DNA of 64,000 nt from Microbacterium sp. zg-Y1090 (lineage in GTDB: Bacteria > Actinomycetota > Actinomycetes > Actinomycetales > Microbacteriaceae), in contig NZ_CP126742.1 of NCBI RefSeq assembly GCF_030246945.1, positions 186,001 through 250,000 on the forward strand, written 5' to 3'. Both the position numbers and the translations under genes were made by a program. Below the pieces are notes generated by a model, which saw nothing but the letters and a program-made list of their open reading frames with translations, had not been told where the DNA came from and ran no database searches. Below are positions 18,549 through 27,979 of this stretch, in pieces. Numbering within the stretch: the first letter of the stretch is position 1; each line of letters opens with the position of its first letter.

Positions 18549-19394
18549 ATGCGCATCGCCGTCACCGGGTCATCCGGCAAGCTGGGCCGAACCGTCGTCC
18601 GTGTCCTCCGTGAGGCGGGGCACACCGTGATCGGCCTGGATCAGGTCGGGCAGCGGGGGCCGGGCTTCGTGCAGGTCGACCTCACCGACTACGGGCAGGT
18701 CATCGACGCGCTGGCCGGGGTGAACGACCAGCACGACGGCATCGATGCCCTCGTGCACCTCGCCGCGGTGCCCGCGCCCGGCATCCGCACCGACGTCGCG
18801 ACGTTCCACAACAACATCGCCGCGACCTTCAACGTCTTCTGGGCCGCCGTGCGGCTCGGCGTCGAGAAGATCGTCTACGCCTCGAGCGAGACGGTGCAGG
18901 GTCTCCCGTTCGATGCGCCGCCGCCGTACATCCCCGTCGACGAGGACTACCCCGCGCGGCCCGAGTCGGTCTATTCGCTCGTCAAGCATCTCGAAGAGCA
19001 GCTGGCGATCGAGCTGGTGCGGTGGCACCCGACGCTGTCGATCACGGCGCTGCGGTTCTCGAACGTCATGGACCCCGAGGACTACGCGGAATTCCCTTCG
19101 TTCGACGACGATGCCACGCTGCGCAAGTGGAACCTCTGGTCCTACATCGACGCCCGCGACGGCGCCCAGGCGGTGCTGCGCGCGCTCGAGAACGCGCCGG
19201 CGGGTTTCGACCGATTCCTCATCGCGGCAGCCGACACCGTGATGTCCCGTCCCGCGGCGGAGCTCGTGGCGGAGGTGTTCCCCGATGTGCCGGTGCGGGG
19301 TGAACTCGCACCGCACGCGTCGCTGTTCTCGACCGACAAGGCGCGCCGGCTGCTCGGCTATGAGCCCCAGCACTCCTGGCGCGACGAGGTCTAG
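18549..19394 (+). CDS. NAD-dependent epimerase/dehydratase (extended SDR)
   Basis: Rossmann-fold sugar-nucleotide-type or uronate-type enzyme of 281 residues. It opens with ITGSSGKLGRTVVRVL-like TGxxGxxG binding NAD, then VHLAAVPAPG, a catalytic Ser region VYASSETVQG and Tyr-x3-Lys in YSLVKHLEEQ. The SSETVQGLPFDAPPPYIPVDEDYPARP region resembles uronate dehydrogenase-like or UDP-glucose epimerase-like members, so the substrate is open. CAGGGT 6 bases before the ATG suggests a leaderless message. It converges on pntB. Confidence 0.85.
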   Translation: MRIAVTGSSGKLGRTVVRVLREAGHTVIGLDQVGQRGPGFVQVDLTDYGQVIDALAGVNDQHDGIDALVHLAAVPAPGIRTDVATFHNNIAATFNVFWAAVRLGVEKIVYASSETVQGLPFDAPPPYIPVDEDYPARPESVYSLVKHLEEQLAIELVRWHPTLSITALRFSNVMDPEDYAEFPSFDDDATLRKWNLWSYIDARDGAQAVLRALENAPAGFDRFLIAAADTVMSRPAAELVAEVFPDVPVRGELAPHASLFSTDKARRLLGYEPQHSWRDEV

Positions 19395-19411
19395 CCCGCC
19401 GCGCCGCATAC

Positions 19412-20815
19412 TCACTCGGCGTCCCGAAGGATGTCCTCCACTCGCTCCTTCGCGTCACCGAAGAGCATCTGCGTGTTCTCACGGTAGAACAGCGGGTTCT
19501 GCACTCCGGCGTAGCCGGCGGCCATCGACCGCTTGAAGACGATCACGTTCTCGGCCTCCCACACCCGCAGCACCGGCATCCCGGCGATCGGCGACGACGG
19601 GTCCTCGGCTGCGGCGGGGTTCACCGTGTCGTTCGCGCCGATCACCAGCACGACCGACGTCGAGGCGAAGTCATCGTTGATCTCGTCCATCTCCAGCACG
19701 ATGTCGTACGGCACCTTCGCCTCGGCCAGCAGCACGTTCATGTGGCCGGGCAGTCGGCCGGCGACCGGGTGGATGCCGAAGCGCACGTCCACGCCCCGTT
19801 CGCGCAGCCGCCGGGCGAGGTCCGCCACCGGATACTGCGCCTGCGCGACGGCCATGCCGTATCCGGGGGTGATCACGACCGATGACGCCTCGCGCAGCAT
19901 GTCCGCGACGGTCGCGGCATCCACCTCGCGATACTCGCCGTGGTCGACGTCTCCCGCGACGGGCCGCTCGATGCCGAACCCTCCGGCGATCACCGACAGG
20001 AACGACCGGTTCATCGCCTTGCACATGATGTACGACAGATACGCGCCCGACGACCCGACGAGGGCGCCCGTGACGATCAGCAGGTCGTTGTTCAGGAGGA
20101 ACCCCGCCGCGGCGGCCGCCCAACCCGAGTAGCTGTTGAGCATCGAGACGACCACGGGCATGTCGCCCCCGCCGATGGATGCCACGAGGTGCCAGCCCAG
20201 CGCGAGCGCCAGCACGGTCACGGCCACCAGCAGCCACAGCTGCGGGGTGATCACGTACCAGGTCGTGAGGGCGACGAAAGCGACCAGCGCACCGACGTTG
20301 AGCGCGTTCTTGCCCGGCAGCATCAGCGGGCGCGACGACATGCGCGCCGACAGCTTCAGGAACGCCACGATCGATCCGGTGAAGGTGACGCCGCCGATGA
20401 ACACGCCGATGAAGACCTCGGCATGGTGGATGTCGCGCAGCGCGCCGGACAGGCCGGGGTCGTGCAGGGCGCCGTTCCAGCCCACCAGCACCGCTGCGAG
20501 GCCCACGAAGGAGTGCAGCAGCGCGATCAGCTCGGGCATGCCGGTCATCTCCACCACGCGCGCCCGCCACAGCCCGATCGCCGCGCCGATCAGCACCGCC
20601 GCGGCCAGCAGCACCAGCCCGAGGGTCGCCTGCGGGTCGCCCCACGCATCCTGCACCGTCACCCAGGCGGTCGCCGCCAGCGCGATCACCATGCCGGCGA
20701 TGCCGTAGCCGACGCCCGTGCGGGCCGTTTCGTGGGTGCTGAGACCGCGCAGGCTGAGCACGAACAGCAGCGCCGCGACGAGGTAGGCGGCGGTGGCCAC
20801 GGCGGCGGCGGTCAT
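19412..20815 (-). CDS. pntB: NAD(P) transhydrogenase subunit beta
   Basis: Membrane subunit of 467 residues of the proton-translocating transhydrogenase, which makes NADPH from NADH using the proton gradient. The first 280 residues hold about eight or nine transmembrane helices; the rest is the soluble NADP(H)-binding domain III with [25 protein letters not shown] and the loop [15 protein letters not shown] ending [32 protein letters not shown]. Its ATG overlaps the pntA stop (ATGA, 20812-20815). It is complete and normal in length. Confidence 0.96.
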   Translation of the reverse strand: MTAAAVATAAYLVAALLFVLSLRGLSTHETARTGVGYGIAGMVIALAATAWVTVQDAWGDPQATLGLVLLAAAVLIGAAIGLWRARVVEMTGMPELIALLHSFVGLAAVLVGWNGALHDPGLSGALRDIHHAEVFIGVFIGGVTFTGSIVAFLKLSARMSSRPLMLPGKNALNVGALVAFVALTTWYVITPQLWLLVAVTVLALALGWHLVASIGGGDMPVVVSMLNSYSGWAAAAAGFLLNNDLLIVTGALVGSSGAYLSYIMCKAMNRSFLSVIAGGFGIERPVAGDVDHGEYREVDAATVADMLREASSVVITPGYGMAVAQAQYPVADLARRLRERGVDVRFGIHPVAGRLPGHMNVLLAEAKVPYDIVLEMDEINDDFASTSVVLVIGANDTVNPAAAEDPSSPIAGMPVLRVWEAENVIVFKRSMAAGYAGVQNPLFYRENTQMLFGDAKERVEDILRDAE

Positions 20816-22353
20816 CGGTCACCCTTCGAGAACATGGCGAGCATGCGCCGCGTGACGGCGAACCCACCGAAGATGTTGACCGATGCCAGCAGCACGGCGA
20901 CCGCGGCGAGGATCTGCACCGGCGGGTCGGGGGTCGTCACCTGCAGCATCGCGCCGACGATGATGATGCCCGAGATCGCGTTCGTCACGCTCATCAGCGC
21001 CGTGTGCAGGGCGTGGTGCACCTTGCCGATCACGTAGAAGCCGACGATCACCGACAGCACCAGCACGGTGAGGTGCTGCGGCAGCGGAGCGGGTGCGATC
21101 GCCGACACGGCGAACAATGCGGCGATGCCGAGGGCGATCAGCCCGGTGCGGCCGGCGGGCGACAGGGTGCGCTTCTGGGCGGGTGCGGGCGCCGCGGCAT
21201 CCGTCGTCGCCGCCGGCGGTGCCGCCGACACCTGCACGGGGGGCGGTGGCCACGTCGACTCGCCGTCCTGCACCACCGTGATCGAGCGCTGCACGACGTC
21301 GTCGAGGTCGAGGACCAGACGGCCGTCCTTGCCGGGGGTGAGCAGCTTCACCAGGTTCACGAGGTTCGTGCCGTAGAGCTGCGACGCCTGGGCGGGCAGG
21401 CGGGATGCCAGGTCGGAGTAGCCGAGGATGATCACACCGTTGTCGGTGACGACGCGCTCGCCGTCCACCGAGCCCTCGACGTTGCCGCCCTGCGCGGCGG
21501 CCATGTCCACGATGACACTGCCCGGCTTCATGCTCGCGACGTCGGCGGCGGTCAGCAGCCGCGGCGCCGCACGCCCCGGGATCAGCGCGGTCGTGATCAC
21601 GATGTCCACCTCGCGCGCCTGTGCCGAGTACAGCGCCGCGGCGGCACGGTCGTACGCCTCGCTCGTCGCCGTGGCGTAGCCGTCGCTGGAGTCCATCTGC
21701 TCGTCGACGACCACGGGCAGATACTCGCCGCCGATCGAGCGCACCTGATCGGCGACCTCGGGGCGTGGATCGGTCGCGCGCACGATCGCGCCCAGCGACG
21801 ACGCCGCGCCGATGGCGGCCAGACCCGCGACTCCGGCGCCGGCGATCAGCACTTTGGCGGGGGGAACCTTGCCGGCGGCGGTCACCTGGCCGGTGAAGAA
21901 GCGCCCGAACTCGTGCGCCGCCTCGACCACCGCGCGGTAGCCGGAGATGTTGGCCATGGAGCTGAGCACGTCCATCGACTGCGCGCGGGAGATGCGCGGC
22001 ACGGCGTCGAGCGCGAGCGCGGTGATGCCACGCGTCTGCAGCGATGCGCGCACGTCGGGGCGCAGGGCCGGGGCGAGCAGTCCGATGAGCGTCGCCCCGT
22101 CGGCCAGCAGTGCCACTTCCTCCGGTGTCGGTGGATTCACCTTGAGCACGACGTCGGCGGCCCAGGCCGCGCGTCGGTCGACGATGCGCGCGCCGGCCTC
22201 GCGGTAGGCGGCATCCGGGAACGACGACGCGGCACCCGCGCCGGTCTCGACGATCACCTCGTACCCGAGCGCAGTCAGCTTCGCGACCGTCGCGGGTGTG
22301 GCGGCGACGCGGGCTTCACCCGCGTGCTCCGCGACGATCCCCATGGGCGTCAT
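20812..22353 (-). CDS. pntA: NAD(P) transhydrogenase subunit alpha (fused form)
   Basis: Alpha subunit of 513 residues, like the single-chain E. coli PntA. Residues 1-375 form the soluble NAD(H)-binding domain I related to alanine dehydrogenase ([50 protein letters not shown]). A Pro/Ala-rich linker leads to four transmembrane helices of domain II ending [13 protein letters not shown]. Many actinobacteria split this gene in two; here it is fused. ATG 22353 is chosen because AGGAG lies 7 bases upstream; ATG 22344 is the alternative. It is first in the pntA-pntB operon and divergent from pyrE. Confidence 0.95.
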   Translation of the reverse strand: MTPMGIVAEHAGEARVAATPATVAKLTALGYEVIVETGAGAASSFPDAAYREAGARIVDRRAAWAADVVLKVNPPTPEEVALLADGATLIGLLAPALRPDVRASLQTRGITALALDAVPRISRAQSMDVLSSMANISGYRAVVEAAHEFGRFFTGQVTAAGKVPPAKVLIAGAGVAGLAAIGAASSLGAIVRATDPRPEVADQVRSIGGEYLPVVVDEQMDSSDGYATATSEAYDRAAAALYSAQAREVDIVITTALIPGRAAPRLLTAADVASMKPGSVIVDMAAAQGGNVEGSVDGERVVTDNGVIILGYSDLASRLPAQASQLYGTNLVNLVKLLTPGKDGRLVLDLDDVVQRSITVVQDGESTWPPPPVQVSAAPPAATTDAAAPAPAQKRTLSPAGRTGLIALGIAALFAVSAIAPAPLPQHLTVLVLSVIVGFYVIGKVHHALHTALMSVTNAISGIIIVGAMLQVTTPDPPVQILAAVAVLLASVNIFGGFAVTRRMLAMFSKGDR

Positions 22354-22543
22354 GCGCACTCCTGTGCTCGGGGCGGACGGCGCGCGCTCAGGCTTCGCCG
22401 CCGCGTTCGTACTGTCGATGATGACTCTAGGGGGAACGCAGACGGCGCTCCCCGCGCCGGGAAAGCAGGCCACCGCGTCGATGCCGCCGCGGGGCGGGCA
22501 GTGCGGGCGGGACGGGCCGGGCGGCATCCGTAGACTCGAAGCC

Positions 22544-23122
22544 ATGACCGTCGCCTCCACGCCCGCTCTCGAAGCCGACCGCCAGGCGCTCATCGCGCTG
22601 ATCAAGGATGAGGCCGTCTTCCACGGCGACTTCACCCTCTCCAGCGGCAAGAAGGCCACGTACTACGTCGACATGCGCAAGCTCACGCTCGACCACCGCG
22701 CCGCGCCCGCGATCGGGCGCATCATGCTCGACCTGGTGCGCGACGTGGACGGCGTCGTGGCGGTGGGAGGGCTGACCCTCGGCGCCGACCCGATCGCCAA
22801 CGCGATCATGCACGAGTCGGTGCACGCCGGCACGCCGCTGGACGCGTTCGTCGTGCGCAAGGAGCCGAAGGACCACGGTCGCGGCCGTCAGGTCGAGGGG
22901 GCCGACGTCGCCGGAAAGCGCGTCATCGTGGTCGAGGACACCTCAACGACCGGGCAGTCCGCGCTGAAGGCCGTCGAGGCGCTGCGTCGCGAGGGCGCCG
23001 AGCCGGTCGCGGTGGCCGTCATCGTCGACCGCAAGACCGGCGCGCAGGCTGCCGTCGAAGCGGCGGGCCTGCAGTGGCTGGCCGCCATCGACCTCGACGA
23101 CCTGGGGCTGCAGCCGCAGTAG
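22544..23122 (+). CDS. pyrE: Orotate phosphoribosyltransferase
   Basis: Pyrimidine biosynthesis enzyme of 192 residues that joins orotate and PRPP to give OMP. It has the PRPP-binding motif VIVVEDTSTTGQSALKAVEAL near residue 125, LSSGKKATYYVDMRKLTLDH at the N terminus for orotate contact, and the flexible-loop region VRKEPKDHGRGRQVEG. The fold and length are normal. TAGACT at 22531-22536, 7 bases before the ATG, indicates a leaderless transcript. The gene is not with other pyr genes. Confidence 0.95.
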   Translation: MTVASTPALEADRQALIALIKDEAVFHGDFTLSSGKKATYYVDMRKLTLDHRAAPAIGRIMLDLVRDVDGVVAVGGLTLGADPIANAIMHESVHAGTPLDAFVVRKEPKDHGRGRQVEGADVAGKRVIVVEDTSTTGQSALKAVEALRREGAEPVAVAVIVDRKTGAQAAVEAAGLQWLAAIDLDDLGLQPQ

Positions 23123-23164
23123 CCCGCCCGCCCGCGATCGGCGGCTCGCGCGCGAGCTGTCCCG

Positions 23165-23275
23165 TCAGTGGTCGCGCCCGCGCCCGCGGATGTACTGCAC
23201 GACGAAGACGACCAGCGTGGTGGCGGTCATGGCCGCCGCAGACAGCAGCAACAGGGTCTGTTCGAACTCGTTCAC
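23165..23275 (-). CDS. 36-residue single-span membrane peptide
   Basis: Short reading frame with a GTG start that overlaps the YdeI-type stop codon (GTGA, 23272-23275), exactly like the verified-looking operon junctions around it. The peptide has an acidic N terminus (NEFEQ), one hydrophobic helix of about 22 residues (LLLLSAAAMTATTLVVFVVQYI) broken by small residues, and a basic tail RGRGRDH, which predicts the N terminus outside and the tail inside. I do not recognise a family. It is the last of three overlapping genes (HAD - YdeI - peptide), so it is likely translated by coupling. Confidence 0.6.
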   Translation of the reverse strand: MNEFEQTLLLLSAAAMTATTLVVFVVQYIRGRGRDH

Positions 23276-23844
23276 GGGCGCCGTCCTTCCGCCGCGTCGG
23301 CCACGATCTTGGCGATGCGCATCGTCTTCGTCTCGGGCCGCTTGGCCATCGCCACCGCCGTCAGTCCCATCTTGCGCGCCGAGGCGGGAAAGGCGTCCCA
23401 GTTCGCCCGCGCCTGCGGAACCGCGTCGAGGGCCGCGGTGAGCTCGGGAGGCTCGATGCCCGCCTCCGGGCCGTCGAGCAGCTCCCACGCGCCGCTCGCC
23501 TTCGCCTCGGCGACGACCCGCCGCCCGGCCTCGGCCATCTCGCCGGAGGCTTCGAGCTGCGCCACCCGCGCCTTGTTCGTTGCCGCCCATCCGCTCCCGG
23601 GTCGTCGCGGTGAGTACCACTGCCCGATCGTCTCGTCGTCGTGGGGGCGCACGGTGCCGTCGATCCATCCGAAGCACAGCGCCTGGCGCACCGCGTCGTC
23701 GTAGCCCACGAGTTCCCGCACGACCCCCGCCCGCGGGCGCAGCAGCCACACGCCGCGCGCCGTGGCGTGGTGCTCCTCGAGCCAGGCCCGCCAGGCGGCG
23801 GCATCCGTCGCCCGCAGCGCCTCGGCGTCGTCGTGCACGCCCAT
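23272..23844 (-). CDS. YdeI/OmpD-associated family protein (DUF1801-type/YdhG-YjbR group)
   Basis: Soluble protein of 190 residues in the YdeI family (bacteriocin-protection, OmpD-associated group). Landmarks are AWLEEHHATARGVWLL, ALCFGWIDGTVRPHDDETIGQWYSPRRPGSGWAATNKARVAQLEASGEM and the C-terminal PASARKMGLTAVAMAKRPETKTMRIAKIV. The biochemical role is not established. It is translated right after the HAD phosphatase, whose stop overlaps this ATG by one base (TGATG), and is followed by a 36-residue membrane peptide. Confidence 0.8.
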   Translation of the reverse strand: MGVHDDAEALRATDAAAWRAWLEEHHATARGVWLLRPRAGVVRELVGYDDAVRQALCFGWIDGTVRPHDDETIGQWYSPRRPGSGWAATNKARVAQLEASGEMAEAGRRVVAEAKASGAWELLDGPEAGIEPPELTAALDAVPQARANWDAFPASARKMGLTAVAMAKRPETKTMRIAKIVADAAEGRRP

Positions 23845-24653
23845 CACAGCACCTCGGGAAGCTCGGTTTCGATCGGTTCGGACGTGAGGAGGTCGGCCAC
23901 GGAGTCGAGGATCTCGTCGGGACGGAACGGGTAGCGCTCCACCTCGCTGCGGTCGCTGATGCCGGTGAGCACCAGCACGGAGTGCAGTCCGGCCTCGATC
24001 GCGGCGACGACGTCGGTGTCCATGCGGTCGCCGATCATGCCGGTCGACTCGGAGTGGGCGCCGATGCGGTTGAGCGCCGAGCGGAACATCATCGGGTTGG
24101 GCTTGCCGACCACGTACGGCTCGCGGCCGGTGGCCTTCGTGATGAGGGCCGCGAAAGCGCCGGTGGCCGGCACCACGCCGTAGGGGGTCGGGCCGGTGGC
24201 GTCGGGGTTGGTGACGATGAATCGCGCGCCGTTGTTGATGAACCGGATCGCCCTCGTGATGGCCTCGAACGAGTACTGCCTCGTCTCTCCCACCACCACG
24301 TAGTCGGGCTGGGTCTCGGTCATGATGTAGCCGGCCTCGTGCAACGCCGTCGTCAGCCCCGCCTCGCCGATGACGAACGCGCTGCCGCCGGGCAGCTGCG
24401 AGCGGAGGAAGTCCGCCGTCGCCAGCGCCGACGTCCAGATGCTCTCCTCTGGCACGTCCAGCCCCGACGCCCGCAGCCGTGCGCTGAGATCGCGCGGCGT
24501 GAAGATGGGATTGTTCGTCAGCACCAGGAACGGCGTGCCGGTGTCGCGCCACTGCGTCAGCAGCTCGGCGGCACCGGGGACCGGTCGGTTGTCGTGGACG
24601 AGCACGCCGTCCATGTCGGTCAGCCAGCAGTCGATGTCGGCGCGGGTCCGCAT
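23844..24653 (-). CDS. HAD-IIA family phosphatase (NagD-like)
   Basis: Haloacid dehalogenase-type hydrolase of 269 residues that removes phosphate from small sugars or nucleotides. Motif I is DMDGVLVHD (residues 13-21), with the second Asp as acid/base; motif II is VLTNN; the Lys of motif III is in VVGKPNPMMF, and motif IV is MIGDRMDTDVVAA. The large cap between motifs II and III marks subclass IIA (NagD, pyridoxal or glycolate phosphate phosphatase). TAGGCT lies 6 bases upstream of the ATG on this strand, a leaderless arrangement. First gene of a three-gene overlap chain. Confidence 0.88.
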   Translation of the reverse strand: MRTRADIDCWLTDMDGVLVHDNRPVPGAAELLTQWRDTGTPFLVLTNNPIFTPRDLSARLRASGLDVPEESIWTSALATADFLRSQLPGGSAFVIGEAGLTTALHEAGYIMTETQPDYVVVGETRQYSFEAITRAIRFINNGARFIVTNPDATGPTPYGVVPATGAFAALITKATGREPYVVGKPNPMMFRSALNRIGAHSESTGMIGDRMDTDVVAAIEAGLHSVLVLTGISDRSEVERYPFRPDEILDSVADLLTSEPIETELPEVL

Positions 24654-24694
24654 GTGGCCAGCCTATCGGCGGCTCTGCCCGTAGTCTCTGACGT

Positions 24695-25669
24695 GTGCCG
24701 CGACGCGATGACTGGGACCCCGAGCGCCTTCCCGACCTCGAGGGCCGCCGTTACCTGATCACCGGCTCCAATAAGGGGCTCGGGTTCTTCGCCGCGCTGC
24801 AGCTCGCCGGCGCCGGAGCGCAGGTGGTGATGACCGGGCGCAACCCGAATCGTCTCGCCGCGGCCAGGGCGGCACTGCTGCGGCTGGTGCCGCACGCCAC
24901 CTCCGTCACCGTCGAGACGCTGCTGCTGGACACCAGCAACCTCGGCTCGGTGCGCGCCGCCGCAGCGACGGCCCGCGGCCGGCGCGGGCTCGACGGCCTG
25001 CTGCTGAACGCCGGCGTCGTGCATCCGCCGAAGACCCGCGAGCTGACCGCCGACGGCCACGAAGTGGTGCTGGCGACCAACGTGCTCGGCCACTTCTCGC
25101 TCGCCGGGGAGATGCTTCCCGCGCTCGCCGCCGCGGGCGGGCGCATGGTGTGGCTGGGAAGTATGGCCACCACGCTGTGGCCTTTCGACCCGGCCGACCC
25201 TGAGCTCGAGGAGGGGTACACCGGCTGGCGCGCGTACGTGCAGTCGAAGGTGATGACCACCGCCCTCGGCTTCGAAGCCGCTCGTCGGCTGAGCGCTGCG
25301 GGCGTGCCGGTGGGAAGCGTCGTCGCCCATCCCGGCTACGCCATCGGCGGCCGCACCCGCGGCATCCTCGGCGTGAACGAGCCCGACCGCGCCAAGCGGT
25401 TCACCGACAACCTGCAGGCGGCGTTCGCCCAGTCGAAGGAGCGCGGCGCCTGGCCGCTCGTGCGTGCGCTGGTCGATCCGCACGTGGAGAGCGGATCGTT
25501 CTGGGGTCCGGGAGCGGTGGTCCGCGGTGCACCGCGTGTGGCACGCGCGTCGAAGATCACCCGCGACACCGATCGTGCCGCACGACTGTGGGCGTTCTGC
25601 GAGACGGCCACGCGCGTTGCCTGGCCGTTCGACAAGGCCGCGCGCACGCGGCGCCGCAGCCGGGCCTGA
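24695..25669 (+). CDS. Short-chain dehydrogenase/reductase
   Basis: NAD(P)-dependent oxidoreductase of 324 residues. It shows the cofactor loop ITGSNKGLGFFAALQLA, the LLLNAGVV motif (consensus NNAG), and a catalytic segment YVQSKVMTTALGFE with the Lys of YxxxK. The protein is longer than classical SDRs and resembles the retinol dehydrogenase/protochlorophyllide reductase-like group, which carry an extra C-terminal basic tail (here TRRRSRA). GTG 24695 with TAGTCT 7 bases upstream. Substrate unknown. Confidence 0.85.
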   Translation: MPRRDDWDPERLPDLEGRRYLITGSNKGLGFFAALQLAGAGAQVVMTGRNPNRLAAARAALLRLVPHATSVTVETLLLDTSNLGSVRAAAATARGRRGLDGLLLNAGVVHPPKTRELTADGHEVVLATNVLGHFSLAGEMLPALAAAGGRMVWLGSMATTLWPFDPADPELEEGYTGWRAYVQSKVMTTALGFEAARRLSAAGVPVGSVVAHPGYAIGGRTRGILGVNEPDRAKRFTDNLQAAFAQSKERGAWPLVRALVDPHVESGSFWGPGAVVRGAPRVARASKITRDTDRAARLWAFCETATRVAWPFDKAARTRRRSRA

Positions 25670-25691
25670 TCGGCCGTGCCCAGCCCGCCGG

Positions 25692-26342
25692 TCAGGCGGT
25701 GACCCAGATGGCGTCGTCGGCGCCCGCAGGCAGCGCGGTGGGCGCCGCGCCATCGATCGACACGGTGCCGTCACCGACCACCGTGACGGTGTGGCCGACG
25801 TCGAGCCCGGCCTCCTCGCACGCGCGCAGCAGCGCCGGGTCGCGGTCGCTCACCCGCAGCACCCGGCCTTCGTGGCCGGGGACCGCCTGGGCCAGCAGCA
25901 CGAAGGGCTCGCGGTGCACGACGCCGTCGGCATCGGGAATGGCGTCGCCGTGCGGGTCGAAACGCGGGTGTCCGAGCCGCGCGGAGATGCCCTCGAGCAG
26001 GCGGTCGCTGATGGTGTGCTCGAGCACTTCGGCCTCGTCGTGCACCTCGTCCCAGGCGTAGCCGAACTCCCGCACCAGCCACGTCTCCACCAGGCGGTGC
26101 CGCCGGATCACCGCGGCCGCGCGGCGCGTGCCCTCGGGGGTGAGGGTGACCGGTCCGTACGGGCGGTGGCTGACCAGGCCCAGCGCGGCGAGCTTCTGCA
26201 CCATCTCCGTGACGCTGGAGGGGGCGAGCCCCAACTCGGATGCCAGCCGCGACGGCGTCACCGGATCGGTCTGCCACTCGGTGTGGTGGTAGATCGTCTT
26301 GAGGTAGTCGTCGACGACGGGACGCGGGTCGGGTTTGGGCAT
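25692..26342 (-). CDS. DtxR/MntR family metal-dependent repressor
   Basis: Iron- or manganese-sensing repressor of 216 residues. The N-terminal winged helix reads VDDYLKTIYHHTEWQTDPVTPSRLASELGLAPSSVTEMVQKLAALGLV; the dimerisation domain holds metal ligands in HRLVETWLVREFGYAWDEVHDEAEVLEHTISD; and the last 65 residues form an FeoA/SH3-like domain. Domain order and length match DtxR/IdeR and actinobacterial MntR. It lies downstream of a manganese-type importer on the same strand, whose promoter carries two matched palindromes, so it most likely represses that operon when the metal is plentiful. A GGAGG site precedes the ATG. Confidence 0.9.
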   Translation of the reverse strand: MPKPDPRPVVDDYLKTIYHHTEWQTDPVTPSRLASELGLAPSSVTEMVQKLAALGLVSHRPYGPVTLTPEGTRRAAAVIRRHRLVETWLVREFGYAWDEVHDEAEVLEHTISDRLLEGISARLGHPRFDPHGDAIPDADGVVHREPFVLLAQAVPGHEGRVLRVSDRDPALLRACEEAGLDVGHTVTVVGDGTVSIDGAAPTALPAGADDAIWVTA

Positions 26343-26369
26343 GCGGGCCTCCGGGATCAGCGCTCCAGC

Positions 26370-27233
26370 CTACCCAGCGGCCGCAGAGCGTCGATGGGCG
26401 AGCGCGCGCCCGATGACCCCCTGCCGAGGGGCGAACAGATAGGCGAGCAGGAACAGCGCACCCATCGTCAGGACGACCAGACCCCCGGAGGAGGCGTCGA
26501 GGTAGTAGCTCAGCAGGATGCCGGTGACGGCGCTGAACGCGGCGACGGCGGGTGCGATCAGCAGCATCCGCCCGAAGCGGTCGGTGAGCAGATATGCCGT
26601 CGCCCCGGGGATGATCAGCATCGCGACGACGAGGATGACGCCCACCGCCTGCAAGGCCACGACGACCGTCACCGCGAGCGCCCCCAGCAGGAGCGCGCTC
26701 AGGCGGCGCGGACTCAGTCCGATCGCCTGCGCATGCGCGGGGTCGAACGCGAAGAGCGTCAGGTCGCGGCGCTTGACCATCAGCACCGCGAGCGTCAACG
26801 CCCCGAGCCCGAGCACCTGCACGAGGTCGGCCATGCCGACGCCCAGCAGGTTGCCGAACAGGATATGGCTGAGGTCGGTCTGCGAGGGAGTCACCGAGAT
26901 CAGCACGAGCCCCAGCGCGAACAGCGTCGTGAAGACGACGCCGATCGCGGCATCCTCCTTCACCCTGCTGGTGGTGCGCACGATTCCGATGGCTGCGACG
27001 GCCGCGACGGCGAACACGAGCGCGCCCACCGCGAACGGCGCGCCGATCACGTACGCGAGCACGACGCCGGGGAGCACGGCGTGGGAGACCGCGTCGCCCA
27101 TGAGCGACCAGCCGATGAGCACCAGCCAGCAGCTGAGCACCCCCGTGACGATCGCCGCGACCGTGGTGACCATCAGCGCGCGCACGATGAAGTCGTACTG
27201 CAGCGGCTCCAGCAGCCAGTCCACGGGATTCAT
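26370..27233 (-). CDS. Metal ABC transporter permease (Mn/Zn family)
   Basis: Integral membrane permease of 287 residues with about eight helices, of the ABC-3 family that moves manganese, zinc or iron chelates. Conserved landmarks are LIGWSLMGDAVSHAVLPGVVLAYVIG and FDPAHAQAIGLSPRRLSALLLGALAVTVVVALQAVGVILVVAMLIIPGATAYLLTDRF. The ATG overlaps the ATPase stop (ATGA, 27230-27233). Third gene of a binding protein - ATPase - permease operon. Confidence 0.92.
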   Translation of the reverse strand: MNPVDWLLEPLQYDFIVRALMVTTVAAIVTGVLSCWLVLIGWSLMGDAVSHAVLPGVVLAYVIGAPFAVGALVFAVAAVAAIGIVRTTSRVKEDAAIGVVFTTLFALGLVLISVTPSQTDLSHILFGNLLGVGMADLVQVLGLGALTLAVLMVKRRDLTLFAFDPAHAQAIGLSPRRLSALLLGALAVTVVVALQAVGVILVVAMLIIPGATAYLLTDRFGRMLLIAPAVAAFSAVTGILLSYYLDASSGGLVVLTMGALFLLAYLFAPRQGVIGRALAHRRSAAAG

Positions 27234-27979
27234 TCCCCTCCCTCCGCCGCCGGACGCTGCAGAACGTCCAGGCCGAACGTGCGGGCGAGGTTGTCGGGCT
27301 GCAGCGCCTGCTCCGGGCTGCCCTTCAGCAGCACGCGATGCAGGAACAGCGCGACCTCGTCGCACAGCGCCGGGAGGGCCTGGAGATCATGGGTCGAGAC
27401 GAGGATGCTCGCCCCGTCGGCCGCCGCTTCGCGCAGCACCGCCGTGAGTGTCGCCTCCGTGCGCTTGTCGACGCCGGCGAAGGGCTCGTCCAGCAGCAGC
27501 ACGCGCGCCTGCTGTGCGAGACCGCGCGCCACGAACGCCCGCTTGCGCTGTCCTCCCGACAGCGCGCCGATCTGACGATCCGCCAGGTCGGCGAGCTCGA
27601 CGCGGTCGAGGGCTTCCGCCACGGCTGCCCGGTCCGCGGGGCGCGGCCGGCGGGTGAGGCCCTGATAGCCGTACCGCCCCATCATGACGACCTCGCGCAC
27701 ACTGAGCGGGAACGACCAGTCGACTGCCTCGGACTGGGGGACGTAGCCGACCAAGCCGGCCCGACGTGCCTCCGGCGCGGTGAGTCCTCCGATGCGCACC
27801 GAACCGGAGACGGGTCGTGCGACACCCATCACCGCTTTGAACAGCGACGACTTCCCGGAGCCGTTCATCCCGACCAGGCCGCACACCACTCCCCGCCCGA
27901 GGGTGAGGGATGCGTGGTCGACCGCGATCACGTCGCCGTACCGCACCGTGACGTCGTGCGCCTCCAGCGCGGGCGTCAC
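27230..27979 (-). CDS. Metal ABC transporter ATP-binding protein
   Basis: ATPase subunit of 249 residues. Walker A GMNGSGKSS near residue 37, Q-loop YVPQSEAVDWSFPLSVREVVMMGRYG (the PQ-x-DW-FP form is typical of Mn/Zn importers), signature LSGGQRKRAFVARGLAQQ, Walker B VLLLDEPFAGVD and H-loop STHDL. GTG start overlapping the binding-protein stop (GTGA, 27976-27979). It drives uptake through the adjacent permease. Confidence 0.93.
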   Translation of the reverse strand: MTPALEAHDVTVRYGDVIAVDHASLTLGRGVVCGLVGMNGSGKSSLFKAVMGVARPVSGSVRIGGLTAPEARRAGLVGYVPQSEAVDWSFPLSVREVVMMGRYGYQGLTRRPRPADRAAVAEALDRVELADLADRQIGALSGGQRKRAFVARGLAQQARVLLLDEPFAGVDKRTEATLTAVLREAAADGASILVSTHDLQALPALCDEVALFLHRVLLKGSPEQALQPDNLARTFGLDVLQRPAAEGGE

